Positions 26,336-37,990 of a stretch of 64,000 nt of DNA are shown one piece after another (the first letter of the stretch is position 1; every line of letters starts with the position of its first letter). The position numbers and the translations under genes are program-made. The stretch is taken from NCBI GenBank assembly GCA_003024785.1, contig PUQB01000207.1, positions 160,803 to 224,802 of the forward strand. Direction: 5' to 3'. Source of the DNA: Selaginella tamariscina (lineage: Eukaryota > Streptophyta > Lycopodiopsida > Selaginellales > Selaginellaceae). The notes under the pieces were generated by a model, which ran no database searches, was not told the origin of the DNA, and saw nothing but the letters and a program-made list of their open reading frames with translations.

Positions 26336-27040
26336 TCACTTAAAGAACCAAAAAACATGGCCAAGGAAGAGATGACAACAAAAACACATGGGTCCCGGCG
26401 TGAGAGAGCAGCAGAGTGCGTGGAGTTGCCGGCAGCTGTGGAGGAGCACCAGAGGGAGGCGCCTCGGGAAGGGACTGAGAGCAGGGCCACCGTGCGGGTT
26501 GGGGTTTATGACATCAACGACGAGCTTCTGTCCGCGTGCACATCGGCTGTCCCTGAGAAAGTAGTGTGATATCGGCCGTGTGATCCGAATGACAGACTTC
26601 CCATCGTTGTGGTAGTTTATGTAGCTGCTCGTATCACATTTGTCGTAGCTTGTCTGCTTCACTTCATACACTGTGTCTGCCCTTCTGGATAGTTAAACAC
26701 TAAACCCCACCATTATCAGCACTTGAAACTATACGTACACACACGCACACACACACACATACATGAACATATCAGAAAAAACCCAAACACATACGGATTT
26801 ATAAGAAATGGCAAGAATGACAAACCAAAACCCAGAAACTAGAATGCAGCTAAAAGCACACGGATCTGAACAAAATGGTACATACCCAAGTAATCCCCAG
26901 GGGAGTACTTCTGTTTAGAAGCCCACAGAGTATAGTTAACACCAGGTTTTCCAGCATCCGAATCACCCACAGTGTATCTTGCACCTGTACACCTGCAACT
27001 GTGAGCACAGCCAATAACGATACACAACAACCGCACTCAT
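26336..27040 (-). CDS. Early nodulin-like phytocyanin, GPI-anchor type, copper site lost
   Basis: Two exons: about 26878-27040 and 26336 to about 26708. Signal peptide after Met at 27040, then the plastocyanin-like domain: ARYTVGDSDAGKPGVNYTLW, SKQKYSPGDYL joining VFNYPEG, TVYEVKQTSYDKCDTSSYI, NDGKSVIRITRPISHYFL and CARGQKLVVDVI. The intron sits after GDYL, a common place in this family. The usual copper-ligand His before the V-x-E-V strand appears as Ala-Asp-Thr, as in early nodulin-like proteins that do not bind copper; the Cys pair for the disulphide is kept. A Pro/Ser tail and hydrophobic end follow, in frames that shift. One G is missing near 26987 and one near 26693. Confidence 0.75.
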
Positions 27041-27582
27041 TGTAACAACAGATCCAACCCTGGAGATTAGAGAGAAACCCAAGAGGTTTAATGCATTTAA
27101 TATTAAATTTTATTTTATTTTATATTCCCGACATCTCGTGCCAGCGGGTTTACAGTATGATTTCAGTGTATGCTATTTAAATCTTGATTAAGAATATACT
27201 GCAGCATATATTGATTTTTGAACTCGTTTGTGTGAAGACGTGTGGAGACTCGGAGTATTAAACTTCGAATGGAAGTATGTTTAGTGACAGCCTTGTTAAA
27301 CTTAGTGGTAATCTTGTAATTAAGCTAAGATTAGTGGTATTCCTCGGTGTTACCGGTACAGAACACTCAGGAACACCAGGACACAGGAGGCGTTGGACAG
27401 GAGTATAGCGTCTATGACCACAGCCAGCAGTTTAGTTTAAATATTTCGAGTTTTAAAGATGGCATTTGTAAAGTTAAAACCTTATTAATCATTCCATAAG
27501 GAAAAATCTTAGAAATAATGGGTGCATGTAAGAGAAGCTAAACACTATTGACCTGTGTTCAAGTAAACATAATAAACGCACC
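27041..27582. other. Intergenic region
   Basis: About 540 bp, no gene supported. It lies between the phytocyanin 5' end and the HCF164 3' end. Confidence 0.55.
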
Positions 27583-29160
27583 TCAACCATGGGCACGGGG
27601 CTGACAATGCGTGGAGCTTGCCTGAGTTGTGTATCCGAGAACTGGCCAACTGCTCTGGAGTGTGGCACACGGGGCAGCCCTTTCGCAAGAGCCTCCAATT
27701 CTCTGTCAGGTAGTTCTTCGGTAATCTCCAACAATGTTGCCTTCCTCGTTCCCTTTACTGTCTAGAAATACAAAGTGTGGTATCCCCTCCACACCAAACT
27801 CGTCAAGCTCTGCTTCCCACTTTGTATTGTCCACGTTCAGCATCACGAAGTTTACACGGTCCCTGTTTCATAAATCGTCTCAGAAACTAGAGAGAGAGAA
27901 GATTCCATACTCATGTGTATACATGTATAACCACATAATAAAATACAATAATCGCACACATACATCATGTGTTAATTGTGAATGCATGATAAAGCACAAA
28001 ACCTATGAACTTACTTGTACTTCTCTTCAACGGTGTAAATATCTCCAGCCATTTCACGACATACCTCACACCAATCAGCATAAAACTCCACCACAGTAGG
28101 CTTACCATTGCGAAGTGCCTAAACAGTATTTTATGAAATTTTAAATGATAATTTTTATGGTTTACACTGGATTCTTGTTGCCTTTGTATGTATAAATATA
28201 CGTGTATTTATAGTGTCCATGTGTTTAATTCTTAATTACTAACCTCTTCATATGGAACTGCGTTTGCTGTGAGTTTACTTAAACTTGGCCCGACGCCAAG
28301 GCCTCTGTTTGCGAGAAATAAGCACACGGCAGCAGCAGCCGAAACAAAAGCTACAATGCGATTTCCTGTCTTACTAGGAGACGGTGGAAGACTTGGCCTT
28401 GATGTGGTAGCCTCTTTAGAAGAAGATTGCAAGGTCGATTCGTTAGTATTTTCTTCATTCTGGAGATAAGAAGCAATAACAATCAAAGTCTTAACTAAAT
28501 GTCAATATCGTGTTGTGTGTGTGTGTGTGTGTGTTATGGCATCTTTAATTTGCTGGATCAATATACATTCATATGCACTGATAATGCAAAATACCATTAC
28601 GAATTCTAGTACTAATAATTACTAAATATATGCACGTACACTTGATATGGATGTATGTGTCCGTCAGGGAGGGGTTTTTTTAGGCTTTGATGATTTCATG
28701 GTGTCAAATATGAACATAAAAATGTCTGCAAACACAAATACAAACGGCCTTTGGTTATGTATGTATAGCACATCTAACTTTTGTCATGTGTGTGTGTGAG
28801 AAAGAGAGAGCGAGAGTGAACACAGGAAACGGAGTATACAAGGGGCAAGTTACATATGCAAGACATTGGTATCCTATATTCACACGCACATACACACACG
28901 TGAAGTACCTTTGATGGTGCGGGAGATGAACTTGTTTCTTCATTCTGTGAAGGTGTTAATTAAGCAGAATTAATTCAGTTAGATATGGAATGCTTAAGCA
29001 CCTCAATGGCCATGCGCCTTGTAATAGAATGCGATCGGCAGCCACGCATGCTAATCCAATGACAGTTCTTGCTGCTTATTCGAATGCTACCGTTACCCAA
29101 GCCAATCCTCCACGAGCACACCGGTACTCTCAACTGAGCCATAGCCATTGCCACTGGCAT
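27583..29160 (-). CDS. HCF164: HCF164-type thylakoid thioredoxin-like protein
   Basis: Membrane-anchored thioredoxin-like protein of the chloroplast, needed for cytochrome b6f assembly; it passes reducing power across the thylakoid membrane. Exons: 29002-29160 (transit peptide), 28909-28944, 28244-28459, 28015-28118 and 27583 to about 27864. A single transmembrane helix ([20 protein letters not shown]) precedes [20 protein letters not shown] and the redox motif [25 protein letters not shown] and [12 protein letters not shown] complete the fold. The C-terminal end ([20 protein letters not shown], then VSPVP and probably HG) is kept. The last exon has about three single-base losses (expected [12 protein letters not shown] near 27720; near 27690; one C near 27590). 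Exons 2 and 3 both begin AATGAAGAAA (Asn-Glu-Glu), perhaps an old exon duplication in the linker. Confidence 0.9.
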
Positions 29161-29304
29161 AGGTTTGAACGAGCTTAATCAAGGGACTAGAATGACACAT
29201 GAACCAGCCCTTGCTTAATTTAATAGTCTCGTATAGCCACGTTAGGTAAAATACAATATATATTTATAAGTGAATAAAGAATGCAACAACGAAAAATATT
29301 TTCA

Positions 29305-32027
29305 CTACTGGTTCTGGCACATGTCGACTATGAATGCAGCCGCGAGATCAACCAGCTCTTTCTTTCTCTTTTTGTATTCGTGGAATCGCTGAAAATGATA
29401 TTCTAAATAATCGAATGCGATTGGTGAATATTTTGCCTGCATAAACTCAATTGATTAACATTAAACAACAGTTAAATGGGGTTATCTAGAGAATAGATAA
29501 CCATGTATACACAGCTGTTTTGCGGGAGAATATAGTAATAATATACAAATCAAATACTTGCAAAACAGGTGTCTTACCTGAACGATCGCCCAAATAGCCC
29601 AGTATAAATGAAGCCAGTGCATAGAAGTTTGCTTCCACGTACATAGCATGCAGCTCACCATCAGAGGCCTACAAAAGAAAAGTTAAAATGGCAATACATA
29701 AACCTACATACTCAGATTATGTATGGACTGGGTGTGCCATACAGCCAGGCACACACAGCCATACATGTGTGTGTGTATGTACCAAAGCGTTTGTACTTGT
29801 CTCATGGAAATTACATACAGAAGCATAGGCACTGAGACACATATATATGTCATGTATGAAATGTGCTGCATAAACATTTAGAGCTTCTCTATTGATCGTG
29901 TATACATAATCAGGCACATACCCACACGTTGGTGTACATTTGTGTATGTTACATATCATTACACACCTTCAACGGATTTTCAGGGTAGAGATAGTGCCTG
30001 AAGAAGTTGTATTGCTCGTCCTTGTTGGATATCTGTCAAAAGCTTTGATGTAAGATGGTATTAAAGTTTGAGAGTTACTGGACTGAATAAACTTACAGAG
30101 AGTAATCGCAATCTAAGCCAGCGTATTCGTTGAAATGATTCCCAATATCATACCCTCTATAACTGTAGCATCCATACTCAAAATCAATGAGATGAAGCCG
30201 ACCTACATGCACAACTAATGCGTTTAGAATGATACAAACCTCTCTCTCTCTCTCTCTCTCTCTCTCTGGGGAACTTATAGACTAAACGGTTGTTACTTAA
30301 GTGAAATCTGTTACTTACCATTATTCTCGTCAAGCATAATATTTCCGGATAGAAGGTCGTTGTGAGCAAACACAACCGGGGCTTCTAGTGCATCGCTAAT
30401 GTCCTGCACATGATGAACGTCAATGTGCTAAACACGACAATGTTATAGGGGCTTTATATGAAAACACAAATGTGCATAAAAACATTGTAATAATGCTTAC
30501 CTTCAAAGTTCTAATTTCTCCCATGAGTTGAGGGAAAGATATCTCATCGAGCTTTCTCTTTTTTGCGTCATCTTCATCAAAGGATATTGTCCTTGCTGCC
30601 ACAAATACTATTGTATAATTGTGTAATATGCATAATAATGTCAATGTATGTAAGACTACAGAAGTGAAGATTCGTAGAATTCAGCATATCCACAACAGAC
30701 ACACATGTACAGATGTATACTCATATATGTTCACACAAACTCACATACACGCGCGTGCGCACACAAGAATGATTATTTCTTACATTTCTCATAGAACTTT
30801 AGAATGTCTTCCCAAAGCTGTGGTTCTTTAGTTCCTGGAACTTTTGAGTCATGGAGCCTGCGGGTTTCTTTTGCGATCAGAGCTGCAATATCTGGCTTCC
30901 GCAAATCTGGGGAAACTAGAAAATCGTTAAAGCTTCTAAAAGTCTACTATTAACCAAGGTATTTAGAAGAAATCACACCTACGGGATCAAGAGTACGTGC
31001 TTCGATGAAAGATTGAACCATCCCGTTAGTAAAACACTCCGATTAGCTTTGCTCCGAAATCCAATGCAGAAAGATGGGATAATGCCTGAAAAGAAATCCG
31101 AACGCTACTTTTCAGCTAACACACTTACACAAACATACACACACACATAAACGCAGTCACACATTAGATGCGAAATCTTATAGAACACATGAGCGCACAC
31201 ATACACACAATCGTCTCTTTACGTTTGCATGCGTGTGTATATTAAACAATTCGTTCGTTCTAGAAACTACGAATCCGTATATGTATATATGTATACACAC
31301 ACACTACAGTACTATTATTCGAACATGAGTTAGTTATAGAAACTGCGAATCAGCATATATATTCCATATACATAAATAGTATACGATATATGTATGTGCT
31401 GAGTGAGCAAGTTGAGCAAAGACACGTATACAAGTACACACATACTACATGTCACATACAACGCAACACATTTCAAATACCTGCAATTCACGCTTCCGAT
31501 CTATAACAACATCAGTATTTGGGCCAAAAATCCTCACTGTAACAGCAACATTGTCCTTTTTATGCAAGACCTTCAACACTGACCATAAAACAAGCGATTT
31601 AGAAGCGGATTTTCGCAAGAATTCATAAAACAACTTACACAGATTCGTAATGCCGCCGGAGATTTCAGAGATTATAAGGTCTGCATCCTGTTCCGACGCG
31701 CTCCATCTGTCTACCAAGGCTCTGCATACATCTCTGAAAGCAAAAATCTTCCTTTGAGAGGTAAAATCACAATAAGAGCTCGGATTTTCGATTCTTTACT
31801 TGAAACGCGGAATAAATCGTTCAAAAAACAGCAAAAAATCCATAAAATCTCGGATTTTATGGATCCAAAAAATCCATAAAATCATAAAATTTACGTAAAA
31901 AACGCGATTTTCTCGAGAAAAATGCAATCGAAGAAATAAGCTAGAATGAATACCTGACTTGCGACTCCCATTGCGCCTTCGGAAGCGCTGTATCCACACT
32001 CAGATCGCACCTCGGTAGCGACTCCAT
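29305..32027 (-). CDS. Ethanolamine (choline/ethanolamine) kinase
   Basis: Phosphorylates ethanolamine with ATP, the first step of the CDP-ethanolamine route to phosphatidylethanolamine, in the cytosol. Eleven exons: 31954-32027, 31639-31733, 31481-31578, 30979-31085, 30784-30915, 30501-30595, 30319-30403, 30097-30202, 29967-30032, 29578-29668 and 29305-29436. Key parts are EISGGITNL (P-loop-like), VTVRIFGPNTDVVIDRKREL, the catalytic Brenner motif APVVFAHNDLLSGNIMLDE, and LHLIDFEYGCYSYRGYDIGN then HFNEYAGLDCDY. The HNDxxxGN and IDFEY residues needed for catalysis and Mg binding are present. Breaks are small: one T too many near 31045 and CA missing near 29615 (ALASHLYW expected). It shares a 0.7-kb divergent promoter with TOC1. 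The ATG at 32027 gives a short cytosolic N-terminus. Confidence 0.92.
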
Positions 32028-32752
32028 AGCCCGCCTGAGCAATGCCACGTTAGCAAAACCCTTGCTCCCCACGTCAGGGCGGAATCCGTCATGGATATTC
32101 TGTTACGGAATTCACCAAATCTAAACCGTTGATTAAAGGTGTATATTCTCAACAAACGGTTCAGTTCCTGAACGGCTTCGATCTCTCTGAGGGTGTTGCT
32201 ACGGTAGAGATTTGAGTTGAGAATGTGACCACCAGAAAGATATGGTATATCTGTCCACGTCACCAAATAGTAAAAAGTGCACGGCTAAAAGCTCCCCCAC
32301 CGAATACGGGTCCGCCACGTGTTCATCGTGGAACATCCACGATGATCGCTTGTGAAGGACACCTGTTCCATGTGTTTGTTTACCACGGTAAAAGTGGTGG
32401 TAACACAGTGAATTGTTCTAAAATATCTGGAAAAATCGATTTCTTTGCCACTTTTGAGACACGGAAGCATTCAAAACACCTGCATTCTTGTGTGTTCTTG
32501 GTTAGGGTTACAGCAAACTGGGATGAAGACAGCGCAAATCTACACGGGGTTGGGATCTGTACGAGAATTACTGTGGTAATTCCTTTGGGTGAATCTGCAA
32601 GGGGAAAATCCTGAAACTCCAGGGTATGTGGCATGGATAATCTGTGCAAGCAGCTGTTCAGCGGTGATTTTGCGCTGTCTCGGTTCGGTAGGAAGAGTGT
32701 TCTCTGGTAAGTTGCAGAATTCAGCGTCTGGTTTTGGTAATTTCTGTAAGAA
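32028..32752. promoter_or_regulatory. Divergent ETNK-TOC1 intergenic promoter
   Basis: 725 bp between opposite start codons. It contains a G-box CACGTG (32316-32321), a perfect hairpin ATCGTGGA-ACA-TCCACGAT (32325-32343) next to it, and an Evening Element. The TOC1 leader lies at its right end. Open frames on either strand here lack family similarity and splice support. Confidence 0.6.
32420..32428 (+). promoter_or_regulatory. Evening Element (AAAATATCT)
   Basis: Exact AAAATATCT, the Evening Element bound by CCA1/LHY/RVE MYB factors, about 325 bp upstream of the TOC1-like ATG. In Arabidopsis the same element in the TOC1 promoter closes the morning-evening clock loop. Confidence 0.7.
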
Positions 32753-35670
32753 ATGGAGGAGAGTACGGGGAAGATCGGATTCGACCGCAGCAGGATGCGC
32801 ATTTTGCTATGTGACAAGGATCCGGTTACTGCTCAAGAGGTTAAGGACCTTCTGTGTCGCTGCTCATACCAAGGTTCGCTTAAGATGAGAGGTTAATTTA
32901 GTTGCTTAACTAATACATTACCCTGTGTAAACGTCACTTACGTTAACACATAATAGTTAATATATTATCTATATACGCACGCATGTATATATGTATTCTT
33001 ATATGGTGGTCCTTTCTTTTTCTTTTTCTTTTTGTGTGTGTAGTTTCTGTGGTGAAGACTGCAAGACAGGTGGTCGAGGTACTCAACATTGCAGAGTCTA
33101 AAGTCGATATTGTTTTATCTGAGGTGGAGCTTCCTAATGATAGAGGCTTCAAAATGCTCAAGCATATAGTAAAAACAGACAGTTTCAAGCACATACCCAT
33201 CGTCAGTAAGTGATATATGTATATTTATCTGTGAATATACCAATAAATAAGCGTATGTGTTATTGTTTATCATTAAAATCTTACCTTTATATCAGTGATG
33301 TCTGCACGGGATGAAATGGCCATTGTTGTGAAGTGTTTACGGCTTGGAGCAGCAGATTATCTTGTGAAACCTTTGCGAATAAACGAGTTGCTAAATTTGT
33401 GGACGCATATGTGGCGAAGAAGGCGAATGGTACGTAAGTGTAAGGGGGAGAGAGAGAGTGTAGATTATAATGACTATGTATTTTGCAGCTAGGGCTCACA
33501 GAGAGGCATATTGTGAAAGGACAGTTGGCCGGAAAGAACATTATAGCAGAGATTCTCGTCTCAGACACGAGCGAATCGAACACTATTAGCACAGATACTC
33601 TCGGAAGACAGCAATGATGCGAAGTTCAAGGCCAAAGAGTCCAACCTCAGATCAATCCCTGAAGAACAGGTTCAAATTTTCTGTAAACTATGTAACGCAC
33701 AGGTATGTGTGTGTGTATATGAATCTGTGTATGCAGGACGAAGCATCTCCTGAGCTCGAGTTGTCATTGACGCCGTTGTCTAAGTTCTCTAAGGTGTCTA
33801 AAGCTGTGGAAGCTCATAACCAGACAGCCGGTAAGTTACATAATAACAGTATCAAAGAAATCAAAGCGTGTTTATTGTGTCTATGTCCTATTAGATATTA
33901 TTGGCTCCTTAGTACTCTCTCTCTCTCTCTCTGGCGCGCGCACAATCTTTGTTTGGTAGTTACACGTGAATGGCGCCTGTAAGCATTGACTGGTGAAGTT
34001 TTAACAGAAAGAAAGCGGCTGTCACCTCCTCGAAGGAACAAGCTGAAGTTGGGGCAGTCATCGGCATTTCTAAGTTACACCAAAGCAATCAACAGAGCAA
34101 GCAACACAGAGAAACCCGAAACAACCACAGCAACGACGTCCTGCACAGAAAGATACGACGTTCAGAGGTCGAATCCATCAGAAGAACGAGCAGACGAGAC
34201 ACCGGCTGCTTCAGAAGGGGCACACTTGGCTGCTTCAGAAGGGACATTGGCTGCTCCAGAAGGGACACACTTTCAACAGGAACCACCGCCTCCATGGAAC
34301 ACAGCCAACCAAGTTGCACAGATTAACAACGCAGTGTATGGGCGGCCTCATCTCATGTCGCCCCCGGTTATGCTTACTCACTCTGTGCATCCTTCGGCGT
34401 TAATGCAGCCTGCTCTACACTATTACCAGCCTGCTCAACCTGATGTCTCCATGAACATGGCTCCTGCAGCTGCCTTTTCGTACTATCCCTTCCCTATTCA
34501 TATGACTTCACAACAGGTCAGTCTACATTTATCTCTGCTTGCGAGCGTGCGTGCGTGCATTCGTCGGTGTGTGTGTATGTTGTGCATACACACACAGAAT
34601 AAGAAGAATTTTAAAGCCAATACCAGCATTTCTGATACTGGCTGAAACTTGTTGTGTGCGTGTATGGGCTTTCTCGTGTTTATTTACGTAAGAATAGGAA
34701 TTATATTGTTGTAAGTCGCTTTGGCCGAGTGGTTAAGGCGTGTGCCTGCTAAGTGCATGTGCTTTGCACGCGAGAGTTCGAATCTCTCAGGCGACGTTTC
34801 CTCTCAGGCGTGTATCACTTTTTTCATGTTTATCTACGTAAGAGTAGGAACATATTGTTGTAAGTCGCTTTGGCCGAGTGGTTAAGGCGTGTGCCTGCTA
34901 AGTACATGTGCTCTGCACGCGAGAGTTCGAATCTCTCAGGCGACGTTTCCTTTATTATAATGTTAATTATGTAACTTACCATTTATATCCGTATTGTTAT
35001 GCTCTCTTATATACATTGATTATTGTTATGCTAGGTTTTTCTCTTATAATCGTTTCATAATATTGATGTTTGTGTGTGTAATTTCTTTTATTACATAGGC
35101 CTGTATAGAGTATAACGTAATATTAAATATAGTCATATACATATGTGTCGTGCAACAGGTGGCACTCCCACCACCACCGCGACGTTTCCTTTATTATAAT
35201 ATTAATTATGTAACTTACCATTTATATCCGTATTGTTATGCTCTCTTATATACATTGATTATTGTTATGCTAGGTTTTTCTCTTATAATCGTTTCATATA
35301 TATTGATGTTTGTGTGTGTAATTTCTTTTATTACATAGGCCTGTATAGAGTATAACGTAATATTAAATATATACATATACATATGTGTCGTGCAACAGGT
35401 GGGTCCCTGAGGGCACTCCCACCACCTGGGAGTGTTCCAGAGAGGAAATTGGGAGTTGCAGAGAGGAGAGAGGCTGCACTAAATAAGTTTAGACAAAAGC
35501 GGAAGGATAGGTGCTATGAGAAGAAGATTAGATATGCGAGCAGGAAGCGGCTTGCTGAACAGAGGCCCAGGATCAAAGGACAGTTTGTACGGAGAACTGA
35601 GGACTACGAGGAGGAAGAAGAGGATGACGATGAGTTGTCTCCTGAAAGTGGAGTCGAAGTTACACAATGA
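32753..35670 (+). CDS. TOC1: TOC1/PRR1 pseudo-response regulator with CCT domain
   Basis: Central circadian clock repressor. Exons 32753-32873, 33044-33205, 33296-33429, 33489-33702, 33737-33830, 34008-34516 and 35399-35670. The pseudo-receiver domain runs from [10 protein letters not shown] to [20 protein letters not shown]. The phospho-acceptor Asp of true receivers is Glu (VLSEVELP), as in PRRs. [14 protein letters not shown] follows, then a linker with a TOC1-like stretch ([16 protein letters not shown]) and a Gln/Pro/Tyr-rich region. The C-terminal CCT domain ([45 protein letters not shown]) ends in an acidic tail. The CCT reading [10 protein letters not shown] and the GLAEK-like segment favour TOC1/PRR1 over PRR3/5/7/9. 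One or two bases are missing near 33600 and one G near 35402. The last intron (882 bp) hosts two tRNA genes. Confidence 0.93.
34715..34796 (+). tRNA. tRNA-Ser (GCT), copy 1
   Basis: 82 bases beginning GTCGCTTTGGCCGAGTGGTT. The acceptor stem pairs GTCGCTT with AGGCGAC (one G-T). The anticodon loop is CTGCTAA (anticodon GCT), with a long variable arm of class II type and T-arm GAGAGTTCGAATCTCTC. A and B boxes are intact. It sits in the last TOC1 intron, same strand. Confidence 0.95.
34864..34945 (+). tRNA. tRNA-Ser (GCT), copy 2
   Basis: The same gene 149 bp downstream, differing at two bases (GTACATGTG and CTCTGC). The AGTACA version pairs better in the anticodon stem than copy 1. The upstream flank (TACGTAAGAxTAGGAA...ATTGTTGTAA) is duplicated too. 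Confidence 0.95.
34946..35424 (+). repeat. 239-bp tandem duplication with a partial TOC1 exon copy
   Basis: The stretch from TTTCCTTTATTATAAT (34946) to the acceptor TGCAACAG|GTG is repeated from 35185. Copy 1 ends with a truncated copy of the CCT-exon start (GTGGCACTCCCACCACCACC, 35159-35178) followed by GCGACGTTTCC, the last bases of the tRNA plus its trailer. The duplication junction thus falls at the tRNA 3' end. Copy 1's acceptor leads to no usable exon. Confidence 0.9.
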
Positions 35671-36128
35671 GGTAAACATGTTTCGTATATCTGCTTACTA
35701 GTCTGCAGTTTGTGTGTGTACCTGAACAAGGCACGCACATGCACAAAGCATATACTTCGTAACTCTGAGTTCCACTTAGAATGTTTTCTTATACACACAC
35801 GCAACGTAAAGACGTGGGTTAAAGCACAATGTTAACATATATTCTCTCTCTCACACACGCACGCACGCAAATGTAGTGTTAAATACAGAAATGAATGCTT
35901 GTAAAGCAGACTTAGGAATTATGGTTCATGTGTTTAGAAACATCCAGTGCAGTGTTGTGATAATGTAGCATATCTTTTTCAGAGTTCTGACTTGGGGCCT
36001 GGCTTTGGTTTGCGGGAACGGATGTTTATGTTTGAGCATTCTTAGTACAGAAAACAGGTAAAGAGGTAAAATAGGTTCACAATAGGATTTCATCAATGGA
36101 CTGGTAGCAGAACCGAGAGGACATCAAC
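35671..36128. other. Convergent 3' region of TOC1 and the coiled-coil gene
   Basis: About 460 bp without coding signal. Probable 3' UTRs; a possible spliced 3' UTR of TOC1 near 35980 (TTTTTCAG acceptor) cannot be confirmed. Confidence 0.45.
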
Positions 36129-37956
36129 TTAGCTCCTCTTTATTCTCAGAGGCTTGAAGGGAACACCGAGCTGCCCACAGTAGGAATGCAGCATCTTCTC
36201 GTATCTATCACACAGCTGTGAAACGAGGAGATGGTTAGCTCCACGTGTTAAGCTAGGTAAAGAGAGTCAACATGTACCTGATTAAGCTCCTGGTTCTCGT
36301 CTATCTCTTTGAGGCATTCCCGATCAACGGCCTGTCTTAGCTTGTTGTTCTCCATCTTGGTTGCTCGCAAGCTCATCTCGAGCTCAGATATGGTCTGTAG
36401 AAGTTGTAGTGAGCTTGAAGGCAGTCCCTCTTCGTAGCACTTGTTGTCCCAGACACACCATGGTGAGCTCTCCAGCTGCCTCGTGAGGCTGTTTATCTCC
36501 GCATCCCTCTTATCAAGTTGGTCGTTGAGGCTCCTTATCATCTCGAGTTTCAGTGTCAGTTCGTTCCTCAGCTGGTGCAGCTCCTGCTCGAGAGTGCCGT
36601 TTGAAGGCTCTCGAACTGGCCTGGGCATTGAAGGGGTGTCTCCTGAGCTGCTCTGAAAGTACTTAAGTTCCTCGTCCCGTCTCTGGAGCTGTATGGTCAG
36701 GTTCTTGATGATCTGGGATTTCAGAGCTGAGTCTGTCTGCAGCTGCTTGATATAGTACCTGTCATAGTCCCGGTTCTCTTCCTCAGATTCATTCTCCGGG
36801 GTGCTCGGTCTTGGCAGTGGCGACCCAGCTAGAGACTGGAGTGCACTGATCTCCTCGTCCCTCCTTGCCAGTTGGGCGGTCACGTTTTTTATGTCCAGGA
36901 GCTTGGTGCCAAGCTCTTTCTGTAGCCGCTTTATGTCCTGCTGTGCATCCAGTTCAGCTTTTTCGAGCAGCTCCGTTTTTCTGTAGTCTTCAGGAGGAGA
37001 GTGTGGGGGTTCTTCTTCATACTCGTTCATTGTCCGCCAGGATTCATCGTCCATCGACCTCCATGGCAGAAGCTTGTCCGGTTGTCTCCTGTTATGGAGA
37101 TCCCTCAAAGTGACAGGTTCCGGTTGTCCGAGGCTCCTGACTACTGGGGTTGGCAGTAGTTTTGTGAATCTGGCTTCATCTAGCTTGTGGTAAGCATATG
37201 TATATGTCTTCCCTGGGACATGTGAGACGTGTGTTTTCTCTCTTGGTAGGGTCAGCACAATGGGACGTGTTTGGTGGGATCTTGTTGTGGCATAGCGACT
37301 GTCTGTTTGTCTGGGGAGGAGCGCTTTCGGCCTGATGATCTGCAAAGGTTGGAAATCCTTTGTTAAAACATTCTTTGTTAATGTGTGTTAAACACTTGCC
37401 TCTACTTTTGGCTTGCTTGGTCGGATGATTTGTGTTGCTATACCTGCATCCTCATTGGTTAGTCGCTCTTTGTGTTAGTGTACCCAGTACCATAATATTA
37501 GTTCTCTCTCTCTCTCATACAACACTTACCTGCCCGCCAAATACTACTCTTTCTGTGTATTCTACTTGGTGAAGACCGGGCAGTTTGTGAAGATCGAGTT
37601 TCCGATCCTGTTACCTTTCTTCTGCCATAGGGGAAAGTATCACTGAGGTCGTTTAGTCCTTCAATTTTCTGTCTAAATATCTTCATCTGTTCGGCACGTT
37701 GCATTTTGTTAATCTTAAGAACATAAGCATTGGTTTGACGCTCATGTTCCTGCCTTCTTTTCTCTTCCCGTAGTTGTTCCACTTCAGTCTCCATATTCCT
37801 GTTTCCCGTATCGCTGTTAGACTAACTCTCTCTCTCTCTCTCTAGCAAAAGAGTCCACTACATATTGCTCTCTCTAGCAGAAGAGTCCCTACATATTGCA
37901 CCATTCTATGGTAGTAGCTATTAGCTTAGCGTGCACACGGAGGGAGCTAGAGTGCA

Positions 37957-37990
<34 letters not shown>

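Noticed and set aside
32380-32817. 145-codon minus-strand frame in the ETNK-TOC1 promoter
   Set aside because: Overlaps TOC1 exon 1 antisense, with no recognisable motif and no splice support.
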